Shown piece by piece: positions 35,657 to 44,649 of a DNA stretch of 64,000 nt. The notes under the pieces are model-generated. The model saw nothing but the letters and a program-made list of their open reading frames with translations, was not told the origin of the DNA and did not search any database. Origin of the DNA: Microbacterium fluvii (lineage in GTDB: Bacteria; Actinomycetota; Actinomycetes; Actinomycetales; Microbacteriaceae); the NCBI RefSeq assembly GCF_025515205.1, contig NZ_JAOPFX010000001.1, positions 868,001 through 932,000 on the forward strand, given 5' to 3'. Within the stretch, counting starts at the first letter, position 1; every line of letters starts with the position of its first letter. Both the position numbers and the translations under genes were made by a program.

Positions 35657-36658
35657 ATGGACCCCGATGCCGTCGCCGCCGTCGTCGCCCGCTACCGGCG
35701 CTTCGCCGAGGTCGAGGCGCCGGGGCGGTCGGCGCTCTACGCCGAGTGGGCGCGTGGGCTGATCGGCGACCCCGCCGCCGTGGCCGTGCTCGCCCGCATC
35801 CCCGCGGCACGCCGCCAGCCGCCGCTCGTGTTCGCCGTGACGCGGATGCTGGGAGCCCCCGAGCGCGGGTATGCCCACTGGGCCGCGTGGCTCGCCGACC
35901 ACGCCGACCTGGTCGTCGAGGAGTGCGCCCGGCGCGCGCTGCAGACCAATGAGCCGGCGCGCTGCGCCGCGCTGCTGCCCGCGCTCGGCGCGATCGACGG
36001 GCCGATCGCGCTCATCGAGCTGGGCGCCAGTGCCGGCCTCTGCCTCTACCCCGACCGCTACTCCTACGCCTACCGCGCCGGCGAGGCGACCGTCGCGGTC
36101 GATCCCGCCGACGGCCCGTCGCGGGTGCGCCTGGCGTGCGACGTCTCTGGGCCGATGCCCGCGCCGCGGATGCCGCAGATCGTGTGGCGCGCCGGCATCG
36201 ATCTGCAGCCCCTCGATGCCGCAGACTCCGACGACCGGCGGTTCCTCACGTCGCTGGTGTGGCCGGGGGAAGAAGGCCGCGAAGCCCGCATCGGCGCGGC
36301 GCTCGACGTCGTGGCCGCCGACCCGCCGGTGCTCGTGGCCGGCGACGCCACCGACCCCGCCGTGCTGGCGGCGGTGGCGCACGCGGCGCCTGAGGACGCG
36401 CGCCTTGTGATCACCACGCCCGGAGTGCTTCCGCATGTTCCGCGGGCGGGCCGCGAACGCCTGGAAGCGGCGCTCGACGACCTCGACGCCACCTGGATCA
36501 CGATCGATCCGATCGCGCTGCACGACGACTGGCGCGGTGCCGACGGGGTGCCGGACGACGCGTTCGTGCTGGGGCTCGACCGGCGGGTGCTCGCGCGCGT
36601 CGACCCGCTCGGCGCATCCGTGGAGTGGCTCCCGGGCGCGCCGTCCGCGCGGGGTTAG
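35657..36658 (+). CDS. DUF2332 family protein
   Basis: A 333-aa DUF2332 protein. Signatures are RYRRFAEVEAPGRSALYAEWARGL near residue 12, ALQTNEPARCAALLPAL near 97, LIELGASAGLCLYPDRYSY near 118 and AGIDLQPLDAADSDDRRFLTSLVWPG near 178. The LIELGASAGL string looks like a methyltransferase motif I, so the family may be a distant methyltransferase; no function is established. The ATG at 35657 follows a G-rich ribosome site. It is divergent from msrB and followed after 9 bp by a DUF3263 gene. Confidence 0.85.
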   Translation: MDPDAVAAVVARYRRFAEVEAPGRSALYAEWARGLIGDPAAVAVLARIPAARRQPPLVFAVTRMLGAPERGYAHWAAWLADHADLVVEECARRALQTNEPARCAALLPALGAIDGPIALIELGASAGLCLYPDRYSYAYRAGEATVAVDPADGPSRVRLACDVSGPMPAPRMPQIVWRAGIDLQPLDAADSDDRRFLTSLVWPGEEGREARIGAALDVVAADPPVLVAGDATDPAVLAAVAHAAPEDARLVITTPGVLPHVPRAGRERLEAALDDLDATWITIDPIALHDDWRGADGVPDDAFVLGLDRRVLARVDPLGASVEWLPGAPSARG

Positions 36659-36667
36659 CGTGGAGGG

Positions 36668-36913
36668 GTGCCACTGACCGACCGCGACCGCGACATCCTC
36701 GCCTTCGAGGCGGAGTGGTCGCGTCACGCGGGGGCGAAAGAAGAGGCGATCCGCTCCGACCTCGGCCTGTCGCCCGCCCGGTACTACCAGCTGCTCGGGC
36801 GTCTCATCGACACGGTGGAGGCGCAGGCGCACGACCCCATGCTGGTGGGGCGACTGCGGCGCCTGCGCGATGCGCGCCGCGACGCCAGAGTGCAGCGCAG
36901 CGCGCTGGGCTGA
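36668..36913 (+). CDS. DUF3263 protein
   Basis: An 81-aa helical protein of the actinobacterial DUF3263 family. LTDRDRDILAFEAEWSRHAGAKEEAIR is followed by LGLSPARYYQLLGRLIDTVEA and a basic tail (RRLRDARRDARVQR). The middle part has a helix-turn-helix look, so DNA binding is conceivable. The GTG start lies 9 bp after the DUF2332 gene. In this phylum DUF3263 is often followed by a LytR C-terminal-domain gene, as here. Confidence 0.85.
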   Translation: MPLTDRDRDILAFEAEWSRHAGAKEEAIRSDLGLSPARYYQLLGRLIDTVEAQAHDPMLVGRLRRLRDARRDARVQRSALG

Positions 36914-36950
36914 GCGGGGGATCGACAGGTTCGCCCGGTAGCATCGTCGG

Positions 36951-37532
36951 GTGGCGAAATCGACGTACCCCCGGGATCGCTTCGACGACCTTCCCGAGGA
37001 TGCCGGTCGCATCGGAGCCCACCGCGCTGAGAACCCCCGTATGAACGGCTGGGCGGTGCTGCTGTGGGCGCTGGCGGCGACGGTGGTGCTGATCGGCCTC
37101 GGCGTCTTCGGCACTCTCGTCTCCAGCGGTCGCATCGACCTGTTCCCCGAGCCCGAGGCGACCGTCGCCTCCACGCCCGAGCCGACGGTCACCCCTGTGA
37201 TCGACACGTCCTACGACGTGCTCGTGCTCAACGCGACCCCGCAGGAGGGGCTTGCCACCGAGGTCAAGGGCGAGATCGAAGACGCCGGCTGGGACGCCAA
37301 GGGCGCGGGTTCGGTGCTGGCCAGCGAGGCCGGTCAGGACGACTTCGAAGAGACGACCGTGTACTACGCCTTCGCAGAAGACGAAGCGGCGGCCGCGGGG
37401 CTGGCTGAGCTCCTCGGCGGCGCGCTCGTCGCCCAGAGCGACGTCTACCTGCAGACCACGGCGGCGGACGGCGAAGAGCAGCCCACGCAGCTGACCGTGG
37501 TGCTGGGTCTGGACCGCGTCACCGACGAGTGA
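36951..37532 (+). CDS. Membrane-anchored LytR C-terminal-domain protein
   Basis: A 193-aa protein with a cytoplasmic N-terminus (FDDLPEDAGRIGAHR), one membrane helix (about 33-56), a short Pro/Thr linker and a LytR_C domain (about 85-190) opening with YDVLVLNATPQEGLA. It lacks the LytR-CpsA-Psr phosphotransferase domain, so it probably binds an envelope component and does not transfer teichoic acid-like polymers. The GTG start is near a weak GGTA site. The 37533-37668 gap after it carries hairpins and the cspA promoter. Confidence 0.83.
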   Translation: MAKSTYPRDRFDDLPEDAGRIGAHRAENPRMNGWAVLLWALAATVVLIGLGVFGTLVSSGRIDLFPEPEATVASTPEPTVTPVIDTSYDVLVLNATPQEGLATEVKGEIEDAGWDAKGAGSVLASEAGQDDFEETTVYYAFAEDEAAAAGLAELLGGALVAQSDVYLQTTAADGEEQPTQLTVVLGLDRVTDE

Positions 37533-37668
37533 GGCGGCAGGACGGGCGCGTGTTTCCGGCCGGTAAACACTTCGGTGCGCGCGTGTCAACAACTGCCCGA
37601 TCCGCGGTTTCGCGGGTTGTCGGCGTGCATACGATGACGGTTGTCCCACCGCACCACAGGAGATACGC

Positions 37669-37869
37669 ATGACACAGGGCACCGTCAAATGGTTCAACGC
37701 TGAGAAGGGCTACGGCTTCATCACCGCTGAGGGCCAGGATGTCTTCGTGCACTACTCGAACATCGACATGAGCGGCTTCCGCGTGCTCGAAGAAGGACAG
37801 ACGGTCGAGTTCACCGTCGGGACCGGCCAGAAGGGTCCGCAGGCCGAAGCCGTGCGGGTCGTCGCCTGA
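37669..37869 (+). CDS. cspA: Cold-shock protein
   Basis: A 66-aa OB-fold RNA chaperone. RNP1 is KGYGFIT and RNP2 is VFVHYS. It binds single-stranded RNA/DNA and may act as an antiterminator. The ATG has AGGAG 8 nt upstream. A TACGAT -10-like element at 37629-37634 would give a short leader. Upstream, 37551-37569 (TGTTTCCGG/CCGGTAAACA) and the CCGCG-GTTT-CGCGG hairpin between ACAAC/GTTGT arms could regulate it or end the previous transcript. A second, longer cold-shock-domain protein is at 50360. Confidence 0.96.
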   Translation: MTQGTVKWFNAEKGYGFITAEGQDVFVHYSNIDMSGFRVLEEGQTVEFTVGTGQKGPQAEAVRVVA

Positions 37870-37898
37870 GGCGACGCCGCACTGAGTATGCTCCAGGC

Positions 37899-38963
37899 GT
37901 GACCCCCCGATCGATCGACCGGCGCAGCATGCTGGCCGGCCTCACCGTGGGTGCTGCCGCCGTGCTGGCGGGCTGCGCACCGACCGCCCGGATCGCCGCG
38001 ACGCCGACTCCGACGCCCACTCCCACAGCGACGCCGTCCGCGACGCCGACGCCGACGCCCACACCGTCGGTCGCGACGGGCGCTGCGCCGCTGCGCGGCA
38101 CTCAGAAGCCACTGACGGCGCTGGCCCACCCGTCGATCGCCGTCAAGATCGACAACCACTGGGACGCGCGGCCGCAGTGGGGGCTCGAGCACACCGACCT
38201 CGTCTTCGAGGAGCTGGTGGAGGGCGGGCTCACCCGCTATGTCGCGGTCTGGCACTCCGACATCCCCGACGCGGTCGGCCCGGTGCGCAGCATCCGCCCG
38301 ATGGATCCGGACATCATCAGCCCGTTGGGCGGCATCGTCGCCTATTCGGGCGGGCGCGCGGCGTTCGTCGCGATGATGCAGAACACCCCCGTGCTCAACC
38401 GCATCCACGGCATCAGCGACGAAGGCCTGATGGTGCGCTCGACGGCGAAGTACGCGCCGCACAACGTCGTGCTGAACGCATCCGAGATGGTGGCGTCCCA
38501 CGACGACCTCGAGCAGCCGCAGCCGCAGTTGGCCTACGCCCTGCGCGCCTCGACGGCATCGGCGGCCGCCTACGGCACGCCCGCCGACGGCGTCGACCTG
38601 GTGTTCTCGTACGCCTCTTCGCGTGGATGGCGCTGGAGCGAGAAGTCGGCAGCGTATCTGCGCACTCAAGACGGAGTGAAGGATCTCGACGGGAACGGCG
38701 AACGGCTGCGCGCCACCAACGTCGTCGTGCTCGAGGTGGTGATCGACTGGTCGTACGGCGATGTGCCCAGGACCGTGCTGATCGACTCCGGAAACGCATG
38801 GGTGTGCACCGGTGGGAAGGTGCTGCAGGGCACCTGGTCGAAGAAGAGCAAGACCGCCCCCATCCGGCTGCGCAACGCCAGCGGGGTCGACATCCACCTC
38901 GCCCCCGGCAACACCTGGATCGAGCTCGTGCCGACGAGCGGATCGGTGAAAGTCGTCGGGTGA
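37899..38963 (+). CDS. DUF3048 (YerB-like) lipoprotein
   Basis: A 354-aa secreted lipoprotein. The signal peptide has a basic start (SIDRRSMLAGLTVGAAAVLAG; the RR could direct Tat export) and the lipobox LAGC at about 23-26. A low-complexity Thr-Pro linker (about 33-55) follows. DUF3048 begins with AVKIDNHWDARPQWGLEHTDLVFEE near 88, ends before residue 210, and is followed by the DUF3048 C-terminal domain near 225-350. The family is envelope-associated and of unknown function. A TATGCT -10-like element lies just upstream at 37888. Confidence 0.85.
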   Translation: MTPRSIDRRSMLAGLTVGAAAVLAGCAPTARIAATPTPTPTPTATPSATPTPTPTPSVATGAAPLRGTQKPLTALAHPSIAVKIDNHWDARPQWGLEHTDLVFEELVEGGLTRYVAVWHSDIPDAVGPVRSIRPMDPDIISPLGGIVAYSGGRAAFVAMMQNTPVLNRIHGISDEGLMVRSTAKYAPHNVVLNASEMVASHDDLEQPQPQLAYALRASTASAAAYGTPADGVDLVFSYASSRGWRWSEKSAAYLRTQDGVKDLDGNGERLRATNVVVLEVVIDWSYGDVPRTVLIDSGNAWVCTGGKVLQGTWSKKSKTAPIRLRNASGVDIHLAPGNTWIELVPTSGSVKVVG

Positions 38964-38982
38964 CGACGGCGCCCGGCGCGGC

Positions 38983-39011
38983 TTGCACTCCCCAGGGGCG
39001 AGTGCCAGAAT
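38983..39011 (+). promoter_or_regulatory. groEL promoter, overlapping a degenerate CIRCE-like repeat
   Basis: TTGCAC (38983-38988) and CAGAAT (39006-39011) are separated by 17 bp, a good housekeeping promoter. The same bases contain TTGCACTC and GAGTGCCA with a 9-bp spacer, an imperfect CIRCE-like inverted repeat that sits on the promoter itself. The proper CIRCE lies just downstream. Confidence 0.75.
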
Positions 39012-39014
39012 GAA

Positions 39015-40695
<1,681 letters not shown>

Positions 40696-40744
40696 CGCGA
40701 GACGGGTCAATGCCGCGCAGCGGCGTTGATGCGGCTCGGGTCAA

Positions 40745-40779
40745 GGTTGAGTAGCCGCCGCAGGCGGCGTATCGAAACC
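40745..40779. repeat. Palindromic intergenic element (GGTTGAGTA...TATCGAAACC)
   Basis: GGTTgaGTAGCCGCC, GCA, then GGCGGCgTATCgAAACC form a near-perfect palindrome after groEL. I recall this GTTTCGATACGC/GCTACTCAACC type as a dispersed intergenic repeat in Microbacteriaceae. Only one copy is in this window. Just before it, 40710-40740 holds another GC-rich imperfect repeat. Confidence 0.5.
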
Positions 40780-40798
40780 CCGGTCCAGCAGTGACGCG

Positions 40799-40830
40799 GA
40801 AGGGCCCCTCCTCGGAGGGGCCCTTCTTCG
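40799..40830. terminator. Bidirectional terminator between groEL and the CAP-domain gene
   Basis: GAAGGGCCCCTCC (40799-40811) pairs perfectly with GGAGGGGCCCTTC (40814-40826) around a 2-nt loop, followed by TTCG. It lies between two convergent genes, 12 bp from the CAP-domain stop codon. Confidence 0.85.
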
Positions 40831-40841
40831 TGCTCGCGCTG

Positions 40842-41624
40842 CTAGATCGCGACGTATCTCGAGTACCCGGAGGTCAGCGACGCCGGGAAGTACTTCTTGT
40901 TGCTCGCCTTGACCTTCACGCGCAGGCGCTTGCCCGCGTCGGCGGACTTCACGGTGTACGAGGTCGAAGTCGCGCCCGAGATCGCGGTGCCCTCTCGGTA
41001 CCACTGCCACTTCAGCTTCGTGCCGGAGGGCCAGCCGGTGCTCTTGGTGGTGACCTTCGCTCCGGTCGTCGCGGTGCCCGAGACCTTGGGCGTGCTGCCT
41101 TTCTTGATCGCGGGCTTGGCGACGCCGAAGATGACGACCCAGTAGTGGCCGTAGGGGCCGCCCTTGACGTAGCCGACGCCGACGCCCTTGTAGCTCTTGC
41201 CGAGGATGTTCGCCTTGTGGCCGCTGGACTTCATCCAGGCCGACACGGCCGCGGCGGCGCTCGTCTGGCCGGCAGCGAGGTTCTCGCCCGACGACTTCCA
41301 CCCGGAGGCGCCGATCTTGGCACTGCGCCACGCGGAGCTGCTGTGCGCGAAGATCTTCTTCGTCTTGAGGTGCTTCGCCCAGCTCTCGGCGGCGGAGGTG
41401 ATGGCGCCGTACGACTTCAACGCGGGAAGACCCGCCTTGGCGCGCTGCTTGTTGATGAGGGCGACCACCTGCTGTTCGGGGGTGGTGGTCGATGCGGCGG
41501 CGACGACGGCCGTCGGTGCGGTGACGACGGCGGCCGACGCGGGGGAGGCGGCGGTGCCGACGACCAGCGCCGTGGCGACGGCGAGGCCGGCCAGGGTGCG
41601 GCGGGGCAGGGAAAATGGGCGCAC
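40842..41624 (-). CDS. Secreted CAP-domain (SCP-like) protein
   Basis: A 260-aa exported protein. A signal peptide (about 1-30, ending SPASA) is followed by an Ala/Thr linker. The CAP domain (about 48-165) has EQQVVALINKQRAKAGLPAL, the cavity His/Glu in FAHSSS and SGENLAAGQ, and GHKANILGKSYKGVGVGYV. The C-terminal 90 residues are a beta-sandwich repeat (VSGTATTGAKVTTKSTG and KSADAGKRLRVKV) common on secreted actinobacterial proteins. Possible roles are cell-wall or membrane interaction. Start: GTG 41624 behind TGGAGT. The 41719-41745 direct repeats lie about 95 bp upstream. Confidence 0.88.
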   Translation of the reverse strand: MRPFSLPRRTLAGLAVATALVVGTAASPASAAVVTAPTAVVAAASTTTPEQQVVALINKQRAKAGLPALKSYGAITSAAESWAKHLKTKKIFAHSSSAWRSAKIGASGWKSSGENLAAGQTSAAAAVSAWMKSSGHKANILGKSYKGVGVGYVKGGPYGHYWVVIFGVAKPAIKKGSTPKVSGTATTGAKVTTKSTGWPSGTKLKWQWYREGTAISGATSTSYTVKSADAGKRLRVKVKASNKKYFPASLTSGYSRYVAI

Positions 41625-41718
41625 GAATACTCCAGGGGGATGCGGGAAAGTGCCCGCCGGGGGAGAGCGGGCCTGTTTCACGGTAGCCAGCAGTGCGCCG
41701 ATCGCCCTGGTCGAGCGG

Positions 41719-41745
41719 CGGAATCTCACCGGAATCTCACCGGAA
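41719..41745 (-). promoter_or_regulatory. 11-bp tandem direct repeats upstream of the CAP-domain gene
   Basis: CGGAATCTCAC occurs at 41719-41729 and again at 41730-41740, then CGGAA. On the minus strand this reads TGAGATTC-CGG-TGAGATTC, that is, 8-bp repeats with 3-bp spacing. It overlaps the WXG100 stop and lies upstream of a TACCGT -10-like element (41685-41680). The phasing suits an OmpR-type regulator; the response regulator at 43865 is a nearby candidate. Confidence 0.45.
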
Positions 41746-42024
41746 CAGGCTCGCCGATGCCAGCTCCGCGTCGGCGTACTGACGGCCCGCCGCGCCCAGT
41801 GCCGCACTCACGGCGAGGATCGCGTCATCGACCTGATGCTGCGCCGCACGCCATTGGTCGACGACCCCCTGGAACGCGGCGGAGGCACCGCCGGTCCAGC
41901 TGGACTGCAGCTGCGTCAGCTGGGCGAGCATCGCCTGGTTCTCGCTCTGCACCCGCGCGATCGTGCCGCGCATCGCGGCGGTCGCGGTCAAGACGGCGTC
42001 GCTGTCGACGGAGTATGCGCTCAT
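41737..42024 (-). CDS. WXG100-family (ESAT-6-like) protein
   Basis: A 95-aa helical hairpin protein with the W-x-G turn in LQSSWTGGASAAFQG near residue 42. It fits the WXG100 family secreted by type VII (ESX) systems. The C-terminal YxxxD/E secretion signal is arguable: YADAE near 83 fits the pattern. ATG 42024 follows GAGGAGGT. No EccC ATPase, mycosin or partner WXG100 gene is nearby, so it is an orphan whose secretion genes must lie elsewhere. It lies between a two-component system and a secreted CAP-domain protein. Confidence 0.85.
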   Translation of the reverse strand: MSAYSVDSDAVLTATAAMRGTIARVQSENQAMLAQLTQLQSSWTGGASAAFQGVVDQWRAAQHQVDDAILAVSAALGAAGRQYADAELASASLFR

Positions 42025-42133
42025 CGAAGACCTCCTCGTTCGAAGGCCCCACGCTAACGGCGCAGAGGAGTGCCGCTGCGGGTCGCCCGTCGATCTGTGG
42101 AGGCTGTCGGCGCCCCGGCGAGCGGGGGAGGAG

Positions 42134-43861
42134 TCAGCTCTCCGCGGGCGGCTGCGGGCGCCACAGCGGCTGCGTCTGGATCGAGAGGTGCTCCGCGGCA
42201 TCCCTGGTCTGATCCAGCGGGATCGATACGCGGAACGTCGCGCCCCCGCCAGGGGTGTCGAGCACCGCGACCGAGCCGTGCAGCGCCTCGACGACCGAGG
42301 CGACGATCGACAGGCCGAGTCCCGTGCCGCCGGTCTCGCGCGCCCGCGAGGTGTCGGCGCGCCAGAACCGCTGGAAGATCTTCTCCTTGATCTGGTCGGG
42401 CACCCCCTCGCCGTGGTCGACCACCTCGATCCAGCCGGCGCCGGCTTCGGAGTCGACGCCGATGCGCAGCTCGATCGGCGAGGTCTCGGCCGTGAAGCGC
42501 CGTGCGTTGCCGAGCAGATTGGCGATGACCTGGCGGATGCGGTTCTCATCTCCCAGCACGATGGGCTCGGTCATGGGCGCCCGTGGTGCGGGCGCCGTCG
42601 TCAGCGGTGCCGTGTCGTCGGTCGGCCGGCGACGTCGCAGCAGCGACAGCGCCTCTCCGGCGCGGGCGATGGGCGCGGGGCGCCGCCGCGGCGCGGGGGC
42701 CGAGGGGGTGGCGGTGCGCTCGACGGCGGGGGCGGCGGGCAGCTGCGCCGTCGTGTCGATGACGGTGACGGTGCGCCCGGGCGAGGCGGCGCGCACGTCG
42801 AGCGCCGCGTCGCGGGCGAGGGGGCGCAGGTCGATCGAGACGAAGGCCACGTCGCGGCGCTCGTCGAGACGCGCGAGTGCCAGCAGGTCTTCGACCAGCA
42901 GGCCCATCCGCACGGCCTCCTTCTCGATGCGCTCCATCGCCTGGGCGACGTCTTCGTCGGTGTCGATGGCCCCCATGCGGTACAGCTCGGCATAGCCGCG
43001 CACGGTGACCAGCGGCGTGCGCAGCTCGTGGCTCGCGTCGCCGATGAACCGCCGCATCTGCTGCACCGTCGCATCGCGCTGCGAGATCGCGGCATCGACC
43101 CTGCCGAGCATCGTGTTGATGGCCGCCTTGAGCCTTCCGACCTCGGTGCGCGGCTCGATGTCGGTCATGCGCTGGCCGAAGTCGCCCGCGGCGATCGACA
43201 TGGCGGTGGCCTCGACCTGGCCGAGACTGCGGAAGGTGAGGGTGACCAGCCACCGCGTCAGCAGCGCCCCCGCGACGATGATGATGACGGCCAGCACGAG
43301 ATAGATGCCGATGTAGGTGCCGACGAGCCGATTCACCTGCGAGGTGGGCATCGCGATGAGCTGCGTGTAGGCGACGTTGGTGCCCTGGAGCTCCTGCGTC
43401 GAGACACTCGCGTGGAACGGCGCGCCGCCGGTGCTGGAGGGGATCGTGAACGGCTCGACCCCCTGCGCCACCGCCAGCGTCAGCGGGAAGGACGCCGGGA
43501 AGATCGGGGGATCCTCGGTGCCGTCGCCTCCTCCGGTCGCGATGCGCTGACCGGTCGGGCCGTACACGGCGACGAAATAGTCGATGCCCGCCGAATCGAT
43601 CGGCTCGAGGACGAGTTCGCCGTCTTCCACGGCGAACTGGAACAGCGAGCTGGCCACGTCGGTGCGGGCCGTCTGCATCAGCTGCGCGTCGAGCGTCGAG
43701 ATCTGCGTGTTGCGCAGGAACGCCATCGTGCCGAAGCCGGCGGCGAGCACTCCGACCGCGAGCAGCGTGACGGTGACGCCGGTGACCTTCGCGCGCAGGC
43801 TGATGCCGCGCCACCACCGGGTGACGGCGTCGCTCTTGCCTACGTGGGCGCCGACAGACAC
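42134..43861 (-). CDS. Two-component sensor histidine kinase
   Basis: A 575-aa membrane kinase. TM1 is at about 27-47, the extracytoplasmic sensor at about 48-185 and TM2 at about 188-208. HAMP follows at about 210-262, and HisKA has the phospho-His in GDASHELRTPLVTV near 277. The ATPase domain has N box NLLGNARRF, G1 DHGEGVPDQ, F box IFQRFWRAD and G2 GGTGLGLSIVAS. A Pro/Ala/Arg-rich insert of about 60 residues (about 375-435) splits the region between HisKA and the N box. GTG start, 3 bp after the regulator. Type resembles TcrY/MprB/CseC envelope-stress kinases. Confidence 0.92.
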   Translation of the reverse strand: MSVGAHVGKSDAVTRWWRGISLRAKVTGVTVTLLAVGVLAAGFGTMAFLRNTQISTLDAQLMQTARTDVASSLFQFAVEDGELVLEPIDSAGIDYFVAVYGPTGQRIATGGGDGTEDPPIFPASFPLTLAVAQGVEPFTIPSSTGGAPFHASVSTQELQGTNVAYTQLIAMPTSQVNRLVGTYIGIYLVLAVIIIVAGALLTRWLVTLTFRSLGQVEATAMSIAAGDFGQRMTDIEPRTEVGRLKAAINTMLGRVDAAISQRDATVQQMRRFIGDASHELRTPLVTVRGYAELYRMGAIDTDEDVAQAMERIEKEAVRMGLLVEDLLALARLDERRDVAFVSIDLRPLARDAALDVRAASPGRTVTVIDTTAQLPAAPAVERTATPSAPAPRRRPAPIARAGEALSLLRRRRPTDDTAPLTTAPAPRAPMTEPIVLGDENRIRQVIANLLGNARRFTAETSPIELRIGVDSEAGAGWIEVVDHGEGVPDQIKEKIFQRFWRADTSRARETGGTGLGLSIVASVVEALHGSVAVLDTPGGGATFRVSIPLDQTRDAAEHLSIQTQPLWRPQPPAES

Positions 43862-43864
43862 GAC

Positions 43865-44557
43865 TCAGGCGGTCTTGCCGGCCTTGAGCATGTAGCCGAA
43901 GCCTCGCTTGGTCTGGATGAGGGGTTCGGTGGAGTGCGGATCGATCTTGCGGCGCAGGTACGAGATGTAGCTCTCGACGATGCCGGCGTCGCCGTTGAAG
44001 TCGTACTCCCAGACGTGGTCGAGGATCTGCGCCTTGCTCAGCACCCGATTCGGGTTGAGCATCAGGTAGCGCAGCAGCTTGAACTCGGTGGGGCTGAGGT
44101 CGATCGAGGCGTCGCCGACGAGCACGTCGTGGGTGTCCTGATCCATCGTCAGCTCGCCGGCGCGGATGATCGACTCCTCGTCGGCCTGCATCGTGCGCCG
44201 CAGGATCGCCTGGATGCGCGCCACGATCTCGTCGAGCGAGAAGGGCTTGGTGACGTAGTCGTCGCCGCCGGCGTTCAGGCCCGTGATCTTGTCTTCGGTG
44301 TCGTCCTTGGCAGTCAGGAACAGGATCGGCGCGGTGTACCCGGCCCCCCGCAGACGCTTCGTGACGCTGAAGCCGTTCATGTCGGGCAGCATGACGTCGA
44401 GCACGATGAGGTCGGGTTCTTCCTCGAGCACCGCCGAGATCGTCTGGGCCCCGTTGGAGACGGCCCTGACCTGGTAGCCCGCGAACTTCAGGCTCGTGAT
44501 GAGGAGGTCGCGGATGTTGGGTTCGTCGTCCACGACGAGGATGCGCGGTGCGGTCAT
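43865..44557 (-). CDS. OmpR-family response regulator
   Basis: A 230-aa regulator paired with the downstream kinase. Receiver: VDDEPN near residue 9, phospho-acceptor Asp in IVLDVMLPD near 52, LTAKDD near 80, TKPFSLDE near 103. Winged helix: LSPTEFKLLRYLM, KAQILDHVW, YISYLRRKID and TKRGFGYML. The last feature is close to mycobacterial TcrX/TrcR/PhoP-type proteins. It may regulate the CAP-domain or WXG100 genes beside it. The upstream gap has a minus-strand ATAATG -10-like word near 44570. Start ATG 44557. Confidence 0.93.
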   Translation of the reverse strand: MTAPRILVVDDEPNIRDLLITSLKFAGYQVRAVSNGAQTISAVLEEEPDLIVLDVMLPDMNGFSVTKRLRGAGYTAPILFLTAKDDTEDKITGLNAGGDDYVTKPFSLDEIVARIQAILRRTMQADEESIIRAGELTMDQDTHDVLVGDASIDLSPTEFKLLRYLMLNPNRVLSKAQILDHVWEYDFNGDAGIVESYISYLRRKIDPHSTEPLIQTKRGFGYMLKAGKTA

Positions 44558-44649
44558 AGGGCCATTATGTCCAGGGAACCCCTGTGGCGGCTGGATATCG
44601 TGCGGAGAGGCTGCGAGCCCGCCGGGCGGCGCCCGTGCGAGGAGGACCG

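Noticed and set aside
38001..38070. CRISPR-like or VNTR array in the DUF3048 gene
   Set aside because: The short ACGCC/GACGCC repeats encode an in-frame Thr-Pro linker behind a lipobox; there is no spacer structure.
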